In this document: in pieces, positions 60,634 through 64,000 of the stretch
Numbering within the stretch: the stretch's first letter is position 1
Layout: the number at the start of each line of letters is the position of its first letter
Assembly (NCBI RefSeq): GCF_022179805.1
Contig: NZ_BPUO01000014.1
Coordinates: forward strand, 87,238-151,237
Source: Cupriavidus pauculus
Lineage (GTDB): Bacteria > Pseudomonadota > Gammaproteobacteria > Burkholderiales > Burkholderiaceae
Direction: 5' to 3'
Length of the DNA: 64,000 bases
Notes under the pieces: generated by a model
The model's input: only the letters and a program-made list of their open reading frames with translations
Told to the model about the DNA's origin: nothing
Databases searched by the model: none
Position numbers and translations under genes: made by a program

Positions 60634-61899
60634 CTATGCAGCCAGCGCTTGCGTCAGCACGGCCAGCGCCGCATCGAACTGCGCCTGCGGAATCGTCAGC
60701 GGATAGAGGAAGCGGATCACGTTGCCGTAGGTGCCGCAGGTCAGCAGCACCAGCCCGGCGTCCAGCGCGCGCTTCTGCACGCGCGACGCGGCCTCGGCGT
60801 TCGGGGCGCCCGTGGCGGGATCGCAGAACTCGGCGGCGACCATCGACCCCAGGCCACGCACTTCGGCCAGCGCGGGACACTTGGCGCGCTGCGCCTCCAG
60901 GTGCGTTTTCAGCTGCTGCCCCAGCGCGGCGGCGCGATCGCACAACTGCTCCTCTGCGATGACGTCGAGCACCGCGTGCGCGGCGGCCACGGCCAGCGGG
61001 TTGCCGGCGTAGGTGCCACCGAGTCCGCCAGGCAACGGCGCATCCATGATTTCCGCACGGCCGCTCACGGCAGACAGCGGCATGCCGCCGCCCAGGCTCT
61101 TGGCCATCGTCATCAGGTCAGGCTGCACATCGAAATGTTGCATCGCGAACAGCTTGCCGGTGCGACCGAATCCGGTCTGCACTTCGTCGGCAATCAGGAC
61201 GATGCCGTGGCGATCGCAAATGGCCCGCAGCCCGCGCATGAAATCAGCTGGCGCGGGCTGGAAGCCACCCTCGCCCTGCACCGGCTCGACGATGATCGCC
61301 GCCACGCGGTTTGGATCGACATCAGTCTTGAACAGGCTTTCCAGCGCCTGCAGCGACTGCGCGGTACTGACGCCGTGCAGCGCATTCGGGAACGGCGCGT
61401 GATAAATGTCCGACGGGAACGGGCCAAAGCCCACCTTGTACGGCGTGACCTTGCCGGTCAGCGCCATGCCCAGCAGCGTCCGGCCGTGAAAGGCACCCGA
61501 GAAGGCGATGACACCGGCACGGCCCGTGTAGGCCCGCGCAATCTTGACCGCGTTCTCGACGGCCTCGGCGCCGGTGGTGAACAGCGCGGTCTTGTTCGGA
61601 CCCTTGATCGGGACAATCTCGTTGAGCCGCTGGGCCAGCGTGATGTAGCCCGCGTAGGGCACCACCTGGTAAGCGGTATGGGTGAAGCGCCCCAGCTGCG
61701 CGGCAATGGCCTCCATCACGCGCGGATGGCGGTGACCGGTGTTCAACACTGCGATACCGGCGGCGAAGTCGGTGAACTGGCGGCCTTCCACATCCCACAG
61801 CGTCGCGTTCTCGGCGCGGTCGGCATGGAAATCGCACATCACCCCCACACCGCGCGGGGTGTGCTGGGCTCGGGACTGGTTCAATTCGTGGTTCTTCAT
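60634..61899 (-). CDS. gabT: 4-aminobutyrate aminotransferase
   Basis: A 421-residue class III aminotransferase. The PLP-binding lysine is Lys267 (TMAKSLGGG); GAEAVENAVKIAR, the FHGRT segment, EPVQGEGGF and IADEVQTGFGRTG agree with GabT. It moves the amino group of GABA to 2-oxoglutarate, giving succinate semialdehyde. The divergent MocR/GabR-type regulator gene 95 bp away is the standard partner. A succinate-semialdehyde dehydrogenase gene is not in the window. Confidence 0.93.
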   Translation of the reverse strand: MKNHELNQSRAQHTPRGVGVMCDFHADRAENATLWDVEGRQFTDFAAGIAVLNTGHRHPRVMEAIAAQLGRFTHTAYQVVPYAGYITLAQRLNEIVPIKGPNKTALFTTGAEAVENAVKIARAYTGRAGVIAFSGAFHGRTLLGMALTGKVTPYKVGFGPFPSDIYHAPFPNALHGVSTAQSLQALESLFKTDVDPNRVAAIIVEPVQGEGGFQPAPADFMRGLRAICDRHGIVLIADEVQTGFGRTGKLFAMQHFDVQPDLMTMAKSLGGGMPLSAVSGRAEIMDAPLPGGLGGTYAGNPLAVAAAHAVLDVIAEEQLCDRAAALGQQLKTHLEAQRAKCPALAEVRGLGSMVAAEFCDPATGAPNAEAASRVQKRALDAGLVLLTCGTYGNVIRFLYPLTIPQAQFDAALAVLTQALAA

Positions 61900-61994
61900 G
61901 ATGGCAGGGGCGGGTCGACAAGATGTGATGGCCCCATTCCACCGTCTTTTGGCTCTACAATCGAGCGCCACTTTCACAAATCCGATGGTGCCAA

Positions 61995-63509
61995 TTGAAA
62001 TCGATCTGCGGTGACCTGCTGCTCCAGCGGCTCGGGCCTGACGGCACGGCGGCGCTGACGCGCCCGCTCAATCGCGGGCTCTACGCCTGTATCCGGGGCG
62101 CCATCCTCGATGGCAGCCTGGCCAGCGGCACCCGCCTGCCGCCACAGCGCGACCTCGCCGCCGAGCTGGCCCTGTCCCGCAATACGGTGATGTATGCCTA
62201 CGAGCAACTGCTGGCCGAGGGCTATCTGCGCGCCCGCACCGGCAGCGGAACCTTCGTGGCCGATATTGCACCGGAACGATTCCTGAACGCGACCGCGGCC
62301 GAATCTCGCGACATCGCGCCGCCTGCCATGCCAGGACTGTCGCCCCGAGGGCAGCGCCTGCTGTCAGGCGCATCGGCGTCTCCGGTGCAATGGGGCGCGT
62401 TCATGCCCGGCGTACCGGACCTGCTCCGCTTTCCGCACCGGCGCTACGCCCAGATCGCAGCGCGGCTCTGGCGGCAACCGCAACCCGAATGGCTTAGCTA
62501 CAGCCATGGCGGCGGCCTGCCCGCGCTGCGCGAAGCTGTGGCGGCCCATCTGCGCGTGGCACGCTCCACCCGGTGCGACGCGGACCAGATCCTGATTACG
62601 GAAGGCATCCATCAAGCCATCGACCTCGTGGCGCGCATGCTCGGTTCGGCGGGAGACCAGGCGTGGGTGGAAGAGCCCGGCTACTGGGGCATCCGTGGGG
62701 TGCTGCAGCTGAGCGATATCGGCATGACGCCGATGCCAGTGGACGCGGAAGGCATGACGCTGCCCACCACCGAAGACGCCAGCACGCCCTCGCCCCGCTT
62801 CATTTTCGTGACCCCGTCCCACCAGTATCCGCTGGGGGCAGTGATGAGCCTGCGCCGCCGCCGCGCCCTGCTCGACGTGGCACGCCGCCACGGCAGCTGG
62901 ATCGTCGAGGACGACTACGACAGCGAGTTCCGCTACGCCGGCCAGCCCATTCCATCGCTACAAGGGATGGAACCCGATGCGCCGGTCATCTATATCGGCA
63001 CGTTCAGCAAGACGCTCTATCCCGGCCTGCGCATGGGATACATCGTGCTGCCGAAAGCGCTGGCAGGCCCCATGCAGGCCGCCCACGCCGACCTGTACCG
63101 CGCCGGACACCTGATCACGCAGGCCACGGTGGCCGAGTTTATCCAGGCTGGGGACTACGCCGCGCACATCCGCCGCATGCGGCCGCTCTACGCCCGTCGG
63201 CGAGCGGTGCTGGCTGGATTGATCGAGCGGTATCTTGGGCCGGAGGCGCTGCATGAGCATGCTAGCAATGCCGGTTTGCATTTGGTGCTGCGGCTGCCTG
63301 ATGACGTGGATGACGTGGCGCTGGCCAATCTTGCGCGGGATCGGGGGATTCTTGTGCGGCCGTTGTCGCGGTATTTTTCTGGGTCGGTGGTGCAGCGTGG
63401 GTTGCTGTTGGGGTATGCGTGTGTGCCGGAGGAGGAAATTGGGCCGGCGTTTGATGTTTTGTTGGGGTGTTTGGTGGGGGGTGGGGGTATTGGGCGTAAG
63501 CGTGGTTAG
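61995..63509 (+). CDS. MocR/GabR-type regulator (GntR domain fused to aminotransferase fold)
   Basis: A 504-residue regulator. Residues about 20-90 are a GntR winged helix (LPPQRDLAAELALSRNTVMYAYEQL), and residues 125-500 are a class I aminotransferase-like domain with the PLP lysine at about 339 (GTFSKTLYPGLRMGY). Such proteins sense GABA through PLP and activate gabT. No ATG or GTG lies in frame upstream, so the start is probably the TTG at 61995, a sign of low translation. Confidence 0.92.
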   Translation: MKSICGDLLLQRLGPDGTAALTRPLNRGLYACIRGAILDGSLASGTRLPPQRDLAAELALSRNTVMYAYEQLLAEGYLRARTGSGTFVADIAPERFLNATAAESRDIAPPAMPGLSPRGQRLLSGASASPVQWGAFMPGVPDLLRFPHRRYAQIAARLWRQPQPEWLSYSHGGGLPALREAVAAHLRVARSTRCDADQILITEGIHQAIDLVARMLGSAGDQAWVEEPGYWGIRGVLQLSDIGMTPMPVDAEGMTLPTTEDASTPSPRFIFVTPSHQYPLGAVMSLRRRRALLDVARRHGSWIVEDDYDSEFRYAGQPIPSLQGMEPDAPVIYIGTFSKTLYPGLRMGYIVLPKALAGPMQAAHADLYRAGHLITQATVAEFIQAGDYAAHIRRMRPLYARRRAVLAGLIERYLGPEALHEHASNAGLHLVLRLPDDVDDVALANLARDRGILVRPLSRYFSGSVVQRGLLLGYACVPEEEIGPAFDVLLGCLVGGGGIGRKRG

Positions 63510-63525
63510 ATTTGCTACGCAGGCT

Positions 63526-63924
63526 TCAGATTGGAAAACATGCTGCGGCTGAACGAGCAGCGGTACGAAAACGGGTGGGCTCAACGGGCGTAATGTCAAA
63601 AGCCGGAGCCAAGTGCCAGCTACGCTGCGTTCCGCCGTCATGAAGCAGCCCATGGTTCAGCGGATGATCGTCGGTGTTGCCCACCAGCGCGTTAAAGACC
63701 ATACGCCGCCACAACTCCTGAAGTTGCGCACCAAGTTCTTCCCGCCCCCTCGCCCATACGCGCCGGGCATCTCCAAAATTTAGATAAGAGCGTCGCGGAT
63801 CACCCCGGACGGCGTCCAGCGGAAGTCTGAGGACGGTATGGGCGCTGGCGAATAGACGGCGCTGCGGGCGATACGGGCCTGTCAGCGTTTTTGTGTTCAG
63901 GGCAGTTAAAGGCTCACCGTCAAC
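63526..63924 (-). pseudogene. Remnant of a HipA-family kinase toxin
   Basis: An open frame of 132 residues without a start codon, bounded upstream by an in-frame TAA at 63925-63927. It reads as the HipA C-terminal domain: LFASAHTVLRLPLD, RRSYLNFGDARRVW, then MVFNALVGNTDDHPLNHG with the catalytic aspartate region, and WHLAPAFDITP. The N-terminal half with the ATP loop is missing, and the tail after TPVEPTRF does not follow the family. No HipB gene is visible. It is a decayed fragment, or its start lies beyond a rearrangement. Confidence 0.75.
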
Positions 63925-63938
63925 TTAGCCGGTGAGCC
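63911..63938. repeat. Inverted repeat at the upstream edge of the HipA remnant
   Basis: A perfect 9-bp stem, GGCTCACCG with CGGTGAGCC, around a 10-base loop. It spans the point where the HipA reading frame begins, so it may mark a rearrangement or be a small terminator. No T-run follows. Confidence 0.55.
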
Positions 63939-64000
63939 AGCATTATCTCAGCGATGCGGGGTGGGTGAAGCGTTCCTCATAGAGAATAGCAAACTGGTTC

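Noticed and set aside
1..64000. CRISPR arrays, tRNA and rRNA genes
   Set aside because: No regularly spaced repeats and no cloverleaf or rRNA-like sequence were noticed on reading; a tRNAscan or Infernal run would settle it.

Overview
The window is GC-rich, densely coded bacterial DNA from a beta-proteobacterium of the family Burkholderiaceae, most likely Cupriavidus or a close relative. The signs are three tripartite-tricarboxylate (Bug/TctC) solute receptors, many LysR regulators each beside a small catabolic set, a long AceA-type isocitrate lyase with the KQCGH variant signature, a MocR/GabR-gabT pair, an orphan NifQ and a chromosomal DUF3701-type tyrosine recombinase. No rRNA, tRNA or CRISPR array was seen. 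The genus is inferred from gene content and not proven.

Layout. 0-9.5 kb: LysR tail, benzoylformate-decarboxylase-like enzyme with a coupled small gene, glutathione transferase, a PNPOx-ferredoxin reductase-ferredoxin fusion, LysR and AraC regulators, and a lipoprotein closed by a strong terminator. 9.5-13.6 kb (minus): formylglycine-generating enzyme, its sulfatase, an SBF-type transporter and a DUF202 protein. 13.9-16.2 kb: membrane protein and a divergent LysR/SDR pair. 16.6-21.2 kb: an isolated two-gene module, a 931-aa protein of unknown family translationally coupled to a phospholipase D-like protein with a frameshifted tail. 21.6-26.6 kb: LysR facing Bug receptor, 2-hydroxyacid dehydrogenase, RraA-type aldolase and a decayed Yellow/MRJP-like lipoprotein.

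26.7-32.2 kb is the region I find most notable. Three 24-bp sites of ModE (molybdate repressor) architecture, an 8-bp half-site, 8-bp spacer and 8-bp half-site of the CGTTATAT/ATATAACG type, precede a DUF2325 gene, a LysR/HDAC-like divergent pair and nifQ. Inside this stretch is an NAD-dependent formate dehydrogenase of the metal-free 2-hydroxyacid-dehydrogenase type. I infer a molybdenum-responsive locus that may swap Mo-dependent for Mo-free formate oxidation.

32.2-34 kb: a lipoprotein and an unknown 142-aa gene separated by a LexA (SOS) box, then a broken ISNCY-like transposase. 34-41 kb: hydrolase, ketopantoate-reductase-like protein, TetR with quinone oxidoreductase, LysR, HdeD-like and PilZ proteins. 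41.3-46.2 kb: YtcA/MdtN/MdtO/MdtP-like efflux operon. 46-50 kb: tyrosine recombinase, VapBC pair, ornithine cyclodeaminase-like protein. 50.3-51.9 kb: isocitrate lyase. 52-54.4 kb: cold-shock/Excalibur protein, membrane-anchored Mrr-like nuclease, cytidylyltransferase-like protein. 54.4-63.5 kb: two Bug receptors, an M20 amidohydrolase, gamma-glutamyltransferase, gabT and gabR-type regulator, consistent with uptake and breakdown of acylated amino acids or gamma-glutamyl compounds. The window ends in a HipA-like remnant.
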